A DNA stretch of 8,756 bases from an uncultured Cocleimonas sp. (lineage in GTDB: Bacteria; Pseudomonadota; Gammaproteobacteria; Thiotrichales; Thiotrichaceae): NCBI GenBank assembly GCA_937974135.1, contig CALJIH010000312.1, positions 1 to 8,756 of the forward strand, given 5' to 3'. The position numbers and the translations under genes were made by a program. A model generated the notes under the pieces. That model was not told the origin of the DNA and ran no database searches. It saw only the letters and a list, made by a program, of their open reading frames with translations. Below are positions 1-5,271 of the stretch, in pieces. Numbering within the stretch: position 1 is the stretch's first letter; each line of letters begins with the position of its first letter.

Positions 1-53
1 GAATGATTTATTTGCAGTTAACGATATTTTTAATATATTGCTTAGAATCCCCT

Positions 54-69
54 AAAAGTAGGGGGGTGT
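54..69 (+). repeat. 16-bp G-rich repeat, copy 1 (intergenic)
   Basis: AAAAGTAGGGGGGTGT, identical to the copies at 827-842 and 4150-4165 and in the same orientation. It lies in non-coding DNA downstream of infA. The preceding CCCCT (49-53) can pair with AGGGG (60-64) around an AAAAGT loop, but that pairing is not possible at the other copies, so the primary sequence looks like the conserved feature. Function unknown. Confidence 0.8.
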
Positions 70-100
70 GGTCGACATACTTCGACTAAGCTCAATACAG
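69..100. repeat. small hairpin followed by a TTCGACTAAGCTCA-type word
   Basis: GTCGA (71-75) pairs with TCGAC (82-86) around a 6-nt loop, extendable by a G-U and a T-A pair. The right arm runs into CTTCGACTAAGCTCAATACAG. From memory, the core TTCGAC-x-AGCTCA resembles a short interspersed intergenic repeat seen in many bacterial genomes. Only one copy is in this window, so repeat status is an inference. Confidence 0.35.
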
Positions 101-148
101 AAATCATCAGAAATTTCTTTTATAATTTTTAATAGTATTCAGACAATA

Positions 149-172
149 AAAAAGCACCTTAAGGTGCTTTTT
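149..172. terminator. bidirectional intrinsic terminator downstream of infA
   Basis: Arms AAAAAGCACC (149-158) and GGTGCTTTTT (163-172) flank a TTAA loop and form a perfect 24-bp palindrome. The GC-rich stem base is followed by a U tract on either strand. It lies 24 nt beyond the infA stop codon, so it should end infA transcription on the minus strand. It could also stop plus-strand transcription entering from the left. Confidence 0.9.
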
Positions 173-195
173 AGTATCTTATTCATTAAACAATA

Positions 196-414
196 TTACT
201 TACTTCTGTAAGTAATTCTTCCTTTAGTTAAATCATAAGGTGTCAGCTGAACAGTGACCTGGTCACCTGTTAATATTCGTATGTAGTTTTTACGCATGCG
301 CCCTGATATATGAGCATTCACTTTGTGCCCATTTTCTAATTCAACGATGAATGTAGTATTAGGAAGTGTTTCCACTACTGTTCCTTCCATTTCGATACTT
401 TCTTCTTTTGCCAT
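196..414 (-). CDS. infA: Translation initiation factor IF-1
   Basis: 72-residue protein, the usual IF-1 length, forming a single S1/OB-fold RNA-binding domain. IF-1 binds the A site of the 30S subunit and helps IF-2 and IF-3 select initiator tRNA. The sequence is near-diagnostic: MAKEESIEMEGTVVETLPN at the start, VELENGHKVNAHISGRMRKN in the middle and LTPYDLTKGRITYRS at the end, closely matching E. coli IF-1. The start ATG (complement of 412-414) has only a weak upstream ribosome-binding sequence. The gene stands alone, divergent from fabD, with its own terminator at 149-172. In E. coli infA neighbours aat and clpA rather than the fab genes, so this pairing is a lineage-specific order. Confidence 0.98.
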   Translation of the reverse strand: MAKEESIEMEGTVVETLPNTTFIVELENGHKVNAHISGRMRKNYIRILTGDQVTVQLTPYDLTKGRITYRSK

Positions 415-448
415 GCTTTGTAACTACTGTTTATTTGTAAAACGCCGT

Positions 449-476
449 ATTATCCATTAACTATGTTATTTAACAA
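449..476 (-). promoter_or_regulatory. candidate infA promoter
   Basis: Read on the minus strand, a -35-like TTGTTA (476 to 471) is separated by 16 nt from a -10-like GATAAT (454 to 449). This predicts a start about 25-30 nt upstream of the infA ATG. A perfect TATAAT also occurs on this strand at 495 to 490, but without a good -35 at 16-18 nt. Prediction by eye only. Confidence 0.35.
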
Positions 477-497
477 GGTTTTTCTATGCATTATAAC
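469..497 (+). promoter_or_regulatory. candidate fabD promoter
   Basis: TTTAAC (469-474), a 17-nt spacer and TATAAC (492-497) give a weak -35 with a good -10. Its -35 overlaps that of the candidate divergent infA promoter, so the two could compete. It would leave a leader of about 90 nt before fabD. Not tested. Confidence 0.35.
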
Positions 498-570
498 GGT
501 GCTTAGATTAACCCAGTATTTACACAAATCCATGTGCAATATCGACTAATAACACATATCATATGGCCTC

Positions 571-590
571 TTTTTTTAATTACAAGGAAT
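571..590 (+). promoter_or_regulatory. fabD leader: T7 tract plus AAGGA ribosome-binding site
   Basis: Seven Ts (571-577) are followed by AATTACAAGGAAT (578-590), whose AAGGA (584-588) sits 8 nt upstream of ATG 597. This fixes the fabD start at 597. Almost the same word, with one extra A, precedes acpP at 2456-2476, suggesting a shared leader element. Confidence 0.6.
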
Positions 591-596
591 AGAGTA

Positions 597-1535
597 ATGC
601 AGTTTGCCGCGGTGTTTCCTGGGCAAGGATCACAATCATTGGGGATGTTATCTGATTTAGCTGAAAATCATTCGGAAGTAGAATCTACATTTGAAGAAGC
701 ATCAGATATTTTGGGCGTCAATTTATGGCAAATGACCAAAGCAGACTCCGATGAGGTTATTAATCAAACCATCAACACACAACCTTTGATGCTTGCTGCC
801 GGTGTCGCTGTTTGGAAGATATGGCAAAAAGTAGGGGGGTGTACTCCGATTGCAACAGCAGGTCATAGCTTAGGCGAATATACAGCTTTAGTGGCGAGTG
901 GTGTTTTACAGTTTAATGATGCGGTAAGTTTGGTATCTAAACGTGCTCATTTAATGCAAGAAGCAGTGCCCGTTGGTGAAGGTGCGATGGCCGCGATTCT
1001 TGGCTTAGAAGACCAGCAAATAATCGATATCTGTAAAAACCTATCAGATCAAGGCATAGTCGAAGCCGTTAATTTTAATTCACCTGGACAGGTTGTCATT
1101 GCGGGTGAAACTAAAGCGGTTGATGCTGCTATTGAAAAACTATCCGAAGCAGGCGCTAAACGTGCTATCAAGTTAGCTATGAGCGTGCCTTCACATTGTA
1201 GTTTGTTAAAAGATGCTTCAAACGAGTTAAAACAAGCGTTGTTAGCAACTGAATTTAACGATGCGATATATCCAATAGTACAAAATGCATCAGCCCGTAA
1301 TAATGAAAATACTTCAGAGCGCCAAGAAGCGCTTGCGGAACAACTTTATAAACCAGTTTTGTGGGTAGATTGTATTAATAATTTATCGAGTCAGCACGCA
1401 GCTGATACCATTATCGAGTTTGGTCCTGGTAAAGTATTGTTTGGCTTAAACAGACGTATTAATCGTCAATTAGGCAATATCTGTATCAGCGATACTGCTT
1501 CATTGGAAAAAGCCTTGGCAATGTGTGAAGCATAA
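597..1535 (+). CDS. fabD: Malonyl CoA-acyl carrier protein transacylase
   Basis: Transfers malonyl from malonyl-CoA to the phosphopantetheine arm of AcpP, supplying the extender unit for fatty acid synthesis in the cytoplasm. With the start at 597 the protein has 312 residues (E. coli FabD has 309). It begins with the family hallmark MQFAAVFPGQGSQ. The nucleophile is Ser91 in GHSLGEY, with Arg116 for malonate binding, catalytic His200 in SVPSHC and Gln249, all at family-equivalent positions. An in-frame ATG at 534 would add 21 residues but lacks a ribosome-binding site and breaks the alignment. It heads the fab cluster, 37 nt before fabG; plsX and fabH, its usual upstream partners, are absent. 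Codons for Lys78-Val-Gly-Gly-Cys82 contain a copy of the 16-bp repeat. Confidence 0.97.
   Translation: MQFAAVFPGQGSQSLGMLSDLAENHSEVESTFEEASDILGVNLWQMTKADSDEVINQTINTQPLMLAAGVAVWKIWQKVGGCTPIATAGHSLGEYTALVASGVLQFNDAVSLVSKRAHLMQEAVPVGEGAMAAILGLEDQQIIDICKNLSDQGIVEAVNFNSPGQVVIAGETKAVDAAIEKLSEAGAKRAIKLAMSVPSHCSLLKDASNELKQALLATEFNDAIYPIVQNASARNNENTSERQEALAEQLYKPVLWVDCINNLSSQHAADTIIEFGPGKVLFGLNRRINRQLGNICISDTASLEKALAMCEA
827..842 (+). repeat. 16-bp G-rich repeat, copy 2 (inside fabD)
   Basis: Exact copy of AAAAGTAGGGGGGTGT lying within the fabD reading frame. It is read AAA GTA GGG GGG TGT and encodes KVGGC just after the WQ of a WxxxGG stretch that is conserved in FabD, though the residues either side of the glycines are variable. 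Its presence in an essential coding gene, without disruption, argues against a mobile insertion. Confidence 0.8.
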
Positions 1536-1540
1536 GCCGT

Positions 1541-1558
1541 TAAATTTTTAAAAATTTA
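1541..1558. repeat. 18-bp AT-only palindrome between fabD and fabG
   Basis: TAAATTTTTAAAAATTTA is a perfect palindrome of A and T only, starting 6 nt after the fabD stop codon. It contains no G or C, so any RNA hairpin would be weak. It may be simple AT-rich spacer sequence. Confidence 0.4.
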
Positions 1559-1572
1559 GAATAAAGGAATAT

Positions 1573-2319
1573 ATGTTGAATTTAGAAGGAAAAGTTACAT
1601 TAGTTACTGGTGCGAGTCGTGGTATCGGCAGAGCGATTGCTGAAAGTTTAGGCAAAGCAGGTGCAACCGTGATTGGCACGGCAACCAGTGAGAAGGGCGC
1701 AGATGCTATAAGCGCTTATTTTAAAGATGCAGGTATCAACGGCGTTGGTAAAATGCTCAATGTTACCGATACTGATTCTATTGATTCGCTATTAAAAGAA
1801 ATAACTACTGAATTTGGTGCGATAACTGTACTAGTGAACAATGCAGGTATTACTCGCGATAATCTTATGTTGCGTATGAAGGAAGAAGAATGGTCAGATA
1901 TTATGAACACCAATCTTACTTCTGTATATCGTTTGAGTAAGGCTTGTTTAAAAGGAATGATGAAAGCTCGCCAAGGTCGAATTATTTCAATAGCTTCAGT
2001 GGTAGGTGCCACGGGAAATGCAGGTCAAGCAAACTATGCCGCAGCTAAAGCGGGCGTGGTTGGCTTTTCTAAGTCATTAGCACAAGAAATTGGATCGCGA
2101 GGTATTACAGTAAACGTGGTCGCTCCAGGTTTTATTGATACGGATATGACACGTGAACTGCCCGAAGAACAACGTAAACAATTAATGAGTAATATCCCAC
2201 TCGGTAAATTAGGTGAAGCGGAAGATATTGCCAACGCAGTGTTATTTTTGGCTTCAGATATGGGCTCATATATCACTGGCGAGACAATGCATATTAATGG
2301 TGGTATGTATATGTCTTAA
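1573..2319 (+). CDS. fabG: 3-oxoacyl-[acyl-carrier-protein] reductase
   Basis: NADPH-dependent reduction of 3-ketoacyl-ACP to 3-hydroxyacyl-ACP, the first reductive step of each elongation cycle. 248 residues (E. coli FabG 244), a classical short-chain dehydrogenase. The cofactor loop TGASRGIG is at 12-19 and NNAG at 89-92. The catalytic tetrad is Asn114, Ser142, Tyr155 and Lys159 (YxxxK within QANYAAAKAG). The C-terminal GETMHINGGMYMS is typical of FabG. ATG 1573 follows AAAGGAA (1563-1569) at a short distance. It is separated from fabD by only 37 nt, so the two are probably co-transcribed. The next gene, acpP, is 165 nt away and probably has its own promoter. Confidence 0.97.
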   Translation: MLNLEGKVTLVTGASRGIGRAIAESLGKAGATVIGTATSEKGADAISAYFKDAGINGVGKMLNVTDTDSIDSLLKEITTEFGAITVLVNNAGITRDNLMLRMKEEEWSDIMNTNLTSVYRLSKACLKGMMKARQGRIISIASVVGATGNAGQANYAAAKAGVVGFSKSLAQEIGSRGITVNVVAPGFIDTDMTRELPEEQRKQLMSNIPLGKLGEAEDIANAVLFLASDMGSYITGETMHINGGMYMS

Positions 2320-2343
2320 TAATTATTGTAGAATAGCAAAAAC

Positions 2344-2390
2344 GAGCTAACGCTCTATAAATAGAGGGATTTTATACGTTAACTATCCCT
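2344..2390 (+). promoter_or_regulatory. overlapping alternative stems in the fabG-acpP gap
   Basis: Three stems share arms: GAGC (2344-2347) with GCTC (2352-2355); CTCTA (2353-2357) with TAGAG (2362-2366); and AGGGAT (2365-2370) with ATCCCT (2385-2390). The middle stem is incompatible with either outer one, a layout seen in attenuators and other RNA switches. No strong U tract follows the last stem. Stems are short and could be chance in AT-rich DNA. Confidence 0.35.
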
Positions 2391-2398
2391 TAAATTAA

Positions 2399-2427
2399 TT
2401 GTGCGGAGACTTTAAATTCTCTACAAT
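2399..2427 (+). promoter_or_regulatory. candidate acpP promoter
   Basis: TTGTGC (2399-2404), a 17-nt spacer and TACAAT (2422-2427) make a plausible sigma70 promoter, predicting a start near 2434 and a leader of about 50 nt. The spacer holds a small inverted repeat, GAGA (2406-2409) and TCTC (2418-2421). A dedicated promoter is expected because ACP is needed in far larger amounts than FabG. Confidence 0.45.
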
Positions 2428-2436
2428 ATCCCCATG

Positions 2437-2476
2437 ATATGCACTGTTGTACATATTTTTTTAAATTACAAGGAAT
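2437..2476 (+). promoter_or_regulatory. acpP leader hairpin, T7 tract and ribosome-binding site
   Basis: ATATGcAC (2437-2444) can pair with GTaCATAT (2449-2456), with one mismatch, around a TGTT loop; seven Ts (2456-2462) follow at once. This resembles a weak intrinsic terminator placed in the leader. The T tract continues into AAATTACAAGGAAT, whose AAGGA (2470-2474) lies 10 nt before the acpP ATG. The T7-to-GGAAT part matches the fabD leader at 571-590 apart from one extra A. Confidence 0.45.
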
Positions 2477-2484
2477 GAAAAATC

Positions 2485-2721
2485 ATGAGTGATGTTGAAA
2501 CACGCGTTAAAAGTGTCGTAGTTGAGCAATTAGGCGTTGACGAATCAGAAGTTACCAACGCAGCTTCTTTTGTTGATGATCTAGGCGCGGACTCATTAGA
2601 TACAGTAGAATTAGTAATGGCTCTCGAAGAAGAGTTTGGTACTGAAATACCTGATGAAGAAGCAGAAAAGATTACTACTGTTCAATTAGCAATCGATTAT
2701 GTAAATAACAACCAAGCATAA
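2485..2721 (+). CDS. acpP: Acyl carrier protein
   Basis: Small acidic four-helix carrier that holds growing acyl chains on a phosphopantetheine arm and hands them to FabD, FabF and FabG. 78 residues, the same length as E. coli AcpP including Met. The phosphopantetheine site is Ser37 in GADSLDTVELVMALEEEFG, followed by the acidic recognition helix and IPDEEAEKITTVQLAIDYV, all typical. AAGGA at 2470-2474 supports the start. It stands between a candidate promoter (2399-2427) and a strong terminator (2743-2805). It therefore may be made largely as a short single-gene transcript, which fits its high required abundance. Confidence 0.98.
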   Translation: MSDVETRVKSVVVEQLGVDESEVTNAASFVDDLGADSLDTVELVMALEEEFGTEIPDEEAEKITTVQLAIDYVNNNQA

Positions 2722-2725
2722 TTTT

Positions 2726-2748
2726 ACTGCAAAAAATACTGCAAAAAA
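2726..2748 (+). repeat. tandem 11-bp repeat ACTGCAAAAAA
   Basis: ACTGCAAAAAA occurs at 2726-2736 and again at 2738-2748, with a single T between them, just after the acpP stop. The second copy forms the A-rich foot of the acpP terminator. It is probably a local slippage duplication. Confidence 0.7.
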
Positions 2749-2805
2749 CCGCAGGACTACAGCGCTTTAATTTGTAATTTCAGCATTTAGTCTCTGCGGT
2801 TTTTT
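2743..2805 (+). terminator. intrinsic terminator after acpP
   Basis: AAAAAACCGCAG (2743-2754) pairs perfectly with CTGCGGTTTTTT (2794-2805). The stem extends by GACTA (2755-2759) with TAGTC (2788-2792) past a single bulged T (2793), giving about 17 bp and a loop of about 28 nt. The U tract directly follows the GC-rich part. It separates acpP from fabF, so fabF needs read-through or its own promoter. The A6 on the left gives the reverse strand a U tract too. Confidence 0.9.
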
Positions 2806-2847
2806 CTTATTTAGAATACCAAAGAAAGTTTATAGAAGGATAATCAA

Positions 2848-4092
2848 GTGGCAAAACGTCGTGTAGTGGTTACAGGCTTAGGAATCGTATCTCCAGTGGG
2901 ATCACAATTGGAAAAAGCTTGGAAAAATATTACTGAAGGGGTCAGCGGAATTAATAAAATTCCACCTGAAATATTTGATGCGACAGATTTCTCTGTAAAG
3001 ATTGCGGGTAACGTCGATGATTTTAATCCAACCGACTATATAACACCTAAAGATCAAAAAAAGATGGATCCCTTTATCCATTATGGAATTGGTGCGGGTA
3101 CCGATGCAATACGAGATTCTGGAATAGAAATTACTGACGAGAATGCAGAAACGTTTGGTGTAATAGTAGGCTCTGGTATCGGTGGCGTTGGTTCTATTGA
3201 AAAGAATAGTAAAGCGTTTCTAAACGGCGGACCGCGAAAGATATCTCCATTCTTTGTGCCTAGTACAATCGTAAATATGGTAGCGGGCAATTTATCTATC
3301 ATGCATGGACTCAAAGGCCATAACATGTCGCCAGTTTCTGCCTGTGCTACAGCAACCCATAGTATTGGAGATGCTGCGCGTCTAATCAGTTACGGTGATT
3401 TTGATGTGATGTTAGGCGGTGGTGCAGAAATGTGTTCAACACCTTTAGGCATCGGTGGCTTCGCTGCAATGCGCGCATTATCAACGCGAAACGATGACCC
3501 AACTGCTGCAAGTCGCCCATGGGATATAGATCGTGATGGCTTTGTATTAGGCGATGGCGCGGGTGTTTTACAACTTGAAGAATACGAATTTGCAAAAGCA
3601 CGTGGTGCTGATATCTATTGTGAACTTGTGGGTTTTGGTATGAGTAGTGATGCTTTCCATATGACCTCACCAGCAACCGATGGTGAAGGTGCGGCCAGAT
3701 GTATGAATCACGCGCTGAAAGATGCAGGACTAAACGCCGAAGATGTGGATTATATTAATGCGCACGGTACATCAACCCCGGCGGGTGATGTTGCAGAAAC
3801 AAATGCCATTAAACGCGCAATGGGTAGCCATGCAAATAAACTGGCTGTGAGTTCTACAAAGTCAATGACAGGGCATTTATTAGGTGCAGCAGGTGGAATT
3901 GAAGCGGTATTTAGTGTGTTAGCTATACGCGATCAAATTTTACCACCCACGATTAATATTGATAATCAAGATCCAGAATGTGATTTAGATTATGTGGCTA
4001 ATGAAGCGCGAGATGCGAAAATTAATGTTGCTATGAGTAACTCATTTGGTTTTGGTGGTACTAACGGTACATTAGTCTTTAAGAAAATATAA
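2848..4092 (+). CDS. fabF: 3-oxoacyl-[acyl-carrier-protein] synthase 2
   Basis: Elongating condensing enzyme (KAS II) joining malonyl-ACP to acyl-ACP with loss of CO2. 414 residues (E. coli FabF 413), thiolase fold. The catalytic triad is visible as Cys166 (SACATATHS), His306 (NAHGTSTPAGD) and His343 (STKSMTGHLLGAAGG), with Lys338 nearby. GGPRKISPFFVPSTIVNMVAG at 127-147 and SNSFGFGGTNGTLVFKK at the C-terminus are diagnostic. The start is GTG, 7 nt after AGAAGGA (2834-2840), giving MAKRRVVVTGLG. The residues just after the nucleophile (ATATH) differ slightly from the commoner ATGxH. It follows the acpP terminator, so it may be expressed at a lower level than acpP. In E. coli pabC follows; here it does not. 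Confidence 0.97.
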   Translation: MAKRRVVVTGLGIVSPVGSQLEKAWKNITEGVSGINKIPPEIFDATDFSVKIAGNVDDFNPTDYITPKDQKKMDPFIHYGIGAGTDAIRDSGIEITDENAETFGVIVGSGIGGVGSIEKNSKAFLNGGPRKISPFFVPSTIVNMVAGNLSIMHGLKGHNMSPVSACATATHSIGDAARLISYGDFDVMLGGGAEMCSTPLGIGGFAAMRALSTRNDDPTAASRPWDIDRDGFVLGDGAGVLQLEEYEFAKARGADIYCELVGFGMSSDAFHMTSPATDGEGAARCMNHALKDAGLNAEDVDYINAHGTSTPAGDVAETNAIKRAMGSHANKLAVSSTKSMTGHLLGAAGGIEAVFSVLAIRDQILPPTINIDNQDPECDLDYVANEARDAKINVAMSNSFGFGGTNGTLVFKKI

Positions 4093-4110
4093 ATATTTTT
4101 TGTTGCGTAG

Positions 4111-4140
4111 TGACAACCGCTCGAAGAGTAAACGTTGTCA
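4111..4140 (+). repeat. inverted repeat after fabF
   Basis: TGACAAC (4111-4117) and GTTGTCA (4134-4140) are perfect 7-bp arms around a 16-nt loop, beginning 18 nt after the fabF stop. GTTG at 4102-4105 offers a competing partner for the left arm. No U tract follows, so it is not a classic intrinsic terminator. It could be a 3'-end stabilising hairpin or a protein-binding dyad. Confidence 0.4.
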
Positions 4141-4149
4141 AAACCTCAC

Positions 4150-4165
4150 AAAAGTAGGGGGGTGT
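4150..4165 (+). repeat. 16-bp G-rich repeat, copy 3 (fabF-mltG gap)
   Basis: Third exact copy of AAAAGTAGGGGGGTGT, in the same orientation as the others, in non-coding DNA where pabC is found in E. coli. Its 3' end forms the left arm of the adjoining inverted repeat at 4161-4187. Confidence 0.8.
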
Positions 4166-4187
4166 CTTTTTAATGAAATTAGACACC
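4161..4187 (+). repeat. inverted repeat overlapping repeat copy 3
   Basis: GGTGTCT (4161-4167) pairs perfectly with AGACACC (4181-4187) around a 13-nt AT-rich loop. It ends 31 nt before the mltG GTG codon, so in RNA it would sit in the mltG leader. Other copies of the 16-mer lack such a partner arm. Confidence 0.4.
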
Positions 4188-4218
4188 AAAGATTGCACTC
4201 AACCTAGGATAATCCTCT

Positions 4219-5271
4219 GTGAGATTCATTTTTAAAGTCTTTTTTCCTCTGGTCTTTGTTATTGCTGCTGCCATTGCTTTTTATGTTTATCAGCAGTTTG
4301 AAACGTTTAAAACTTCAACTACTGATACGGCAGTAGAAAGTTTTGAAATAAAAAAAGGTAGCAATATTCGAATTGTTGCTGATTCTCTTCAACAAAAAAA
4401 TATTCTCAAAAAAAACGGTTTAATTGAGCCTAAATGGTTATTCACTGGCTTAGCTAAAATCACCAAGCAAGACCGTAAAATCAAAGCGGGTGAATATAGC
4501 CTGAAACAAGGTTCTACCCCTTCACAGTTACTCGATCTATTTAGTAGTGGCAAAACAATACAATATCAAACCCGCATTCCAGAAGGTTTTAAATTCTCAG
4601 AGATCATAAAAATAATCAAAGCAGATAAAAACCTTAAACAGACTTTGACTGATGATGACTATAAAAACATCATGTCTAAACTCAAAACGAAATATCAACA
4701 TCATCAGCCAGAAGGTTGGTTTCTACCAGATACTTACAGTTACCCAAGAAATACCACTGACTTACAATTTTTACAGCGAAGCCACGATGCAATGCTGAAA
4801 GAATTAGACAAGCATTGGCAAGGCAGAAAAGAATTCAAAGGCATTGAAACACCTTACGATGCCTTGATACTCGCTTCAATTATCGAAAAGGAAACAGGCG
4901 CACCAGAGGACAGGGGAAAAGTAGCCAGGGTATTTATCAATCGTTTGAATATCGACATGATGTTACAAACAGATCCAACCGTCATTTATGGCATGGGTGA
5001 TAAGTACAAAGGAAATATTCGTAAAAAAGACCTTAAAAAAGACACCCCTTACAATACGTATACGCGTAAAGGTTTAACCCCAACCCCGATCGCAATACCA
5101 AGTAAAGCAGCAATAGCAGCCGCTTTCAATCCGGATCAAGGCAAGATGTTGTACTTCGTCGCCAAAGGCAATGGATATTCCTATTTTTCAAATACCTATG
5201 CAGAGCATAAACGTGCTGTGATTAAATATATTTTGAATGGAAAAGCGAATAAATATCAAGGTGATAAGTAA
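4219..5271 (+). CDS. mltG: Endolytic murein transglycosylase MltG (YceG family)
   Basis: Inner-membrane lytic transglycosylase that cuts nascent peptidoglycan strands and is thought to set glycan chain length. 350 residues (E. coli 340). An N-terminal membrane anchor (about 3-25, FIFKVFFPLVFVIAAAIAF) is followed by a LysM-like region (about 40-110) and the YceG catalytic domain. The catalytic Glu223 is in ASIIEKET. PEGWFLPDTYSY, LQTDPTVIYGMG, TPYNTYTRKGLTPTPIAIPS and LYFVAKGNG are family signatures. The GTG start follows AGGAT (4206-4210) by 8 nt and gives a correct membrane anchor. Its TAA overlaps the tmk ATG by 1 nt (TAATG), indicating translational coupling. The anchor predicts a periplasmic active site. 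pabC, which separates fabF and mltG in E. coli, is missing. Confidence 0.95.
   Translation: MRFIFKVFFPLVFVIAAAIAFYVYQQFETFKTSTTDTAVESFEIKKGSNIRIVADSLQQKNILKKNGLIEPKWLFTGLAKITKQDRKIKAGEYSLKQGSTPSQLLDLFSSGKTIQYQTRIPEGFKFSEIIKIIKADKNLKQTLTDDDYKNIMSKLKTKYQHHQPEGWFLPDTYSYPRNTTDLQFLQRSHDAMLKELDKHWQGRKEFKGIETPYDALILASIIEKETGAPEDRGKVARVFINRLNIDMMLQTDPTVIYGMGDKYKGNIRKKDLKKDTPYNTYTRKGLTPTPIAIPSKAAIAAAFNPDQGKMLYFVAKGNGYSYFSNTYAEHKRAVIKYILNGKANKYQGDK

Noticed and set aside
534..596. Upstream in-frame ATG for fabD adding 21 residues
   Set aside because: No ribosome-binding site precedes it, the extra residues do not match FabD, and ATG 597 with AAGGA gives the exact conserved N-terminus.
1716..2276. Minus-strand open frames across fabG
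   Set aside because: They are shadows of a clearly conserved fabG with all catalytic residues.
2475..2492. Tiny out-of-frame upstream ORF (ATG at 2475, five codons) overlapping the acpP start
   Set aside because: Its ATG is almost touching the AAGGA sequence, too close for initiation; the in-frame acpP ATG has suitable spacing.
4208..4213. GATAAT as a -10 box for mltG
   Set aside because: It is only 5 nt before the GTG start, overlaps the ribosome-binding site and has no -35.
4917..4932. AAAAGTAG followed by a G-rich stretch in mltG, possible further 16-mer copy
   Set aside because: Only the first 8 bases match well; the G6TGT part is absent and the codons encode a conserved part of MltG.
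5041..5054. ACACCCC on the plus strand as a possible reverse-strand 16-mer
   Set aside because: It has four Cs instead of six and no TACTTTT continuation; it encodes the conserved DTPYNTY of MltG.
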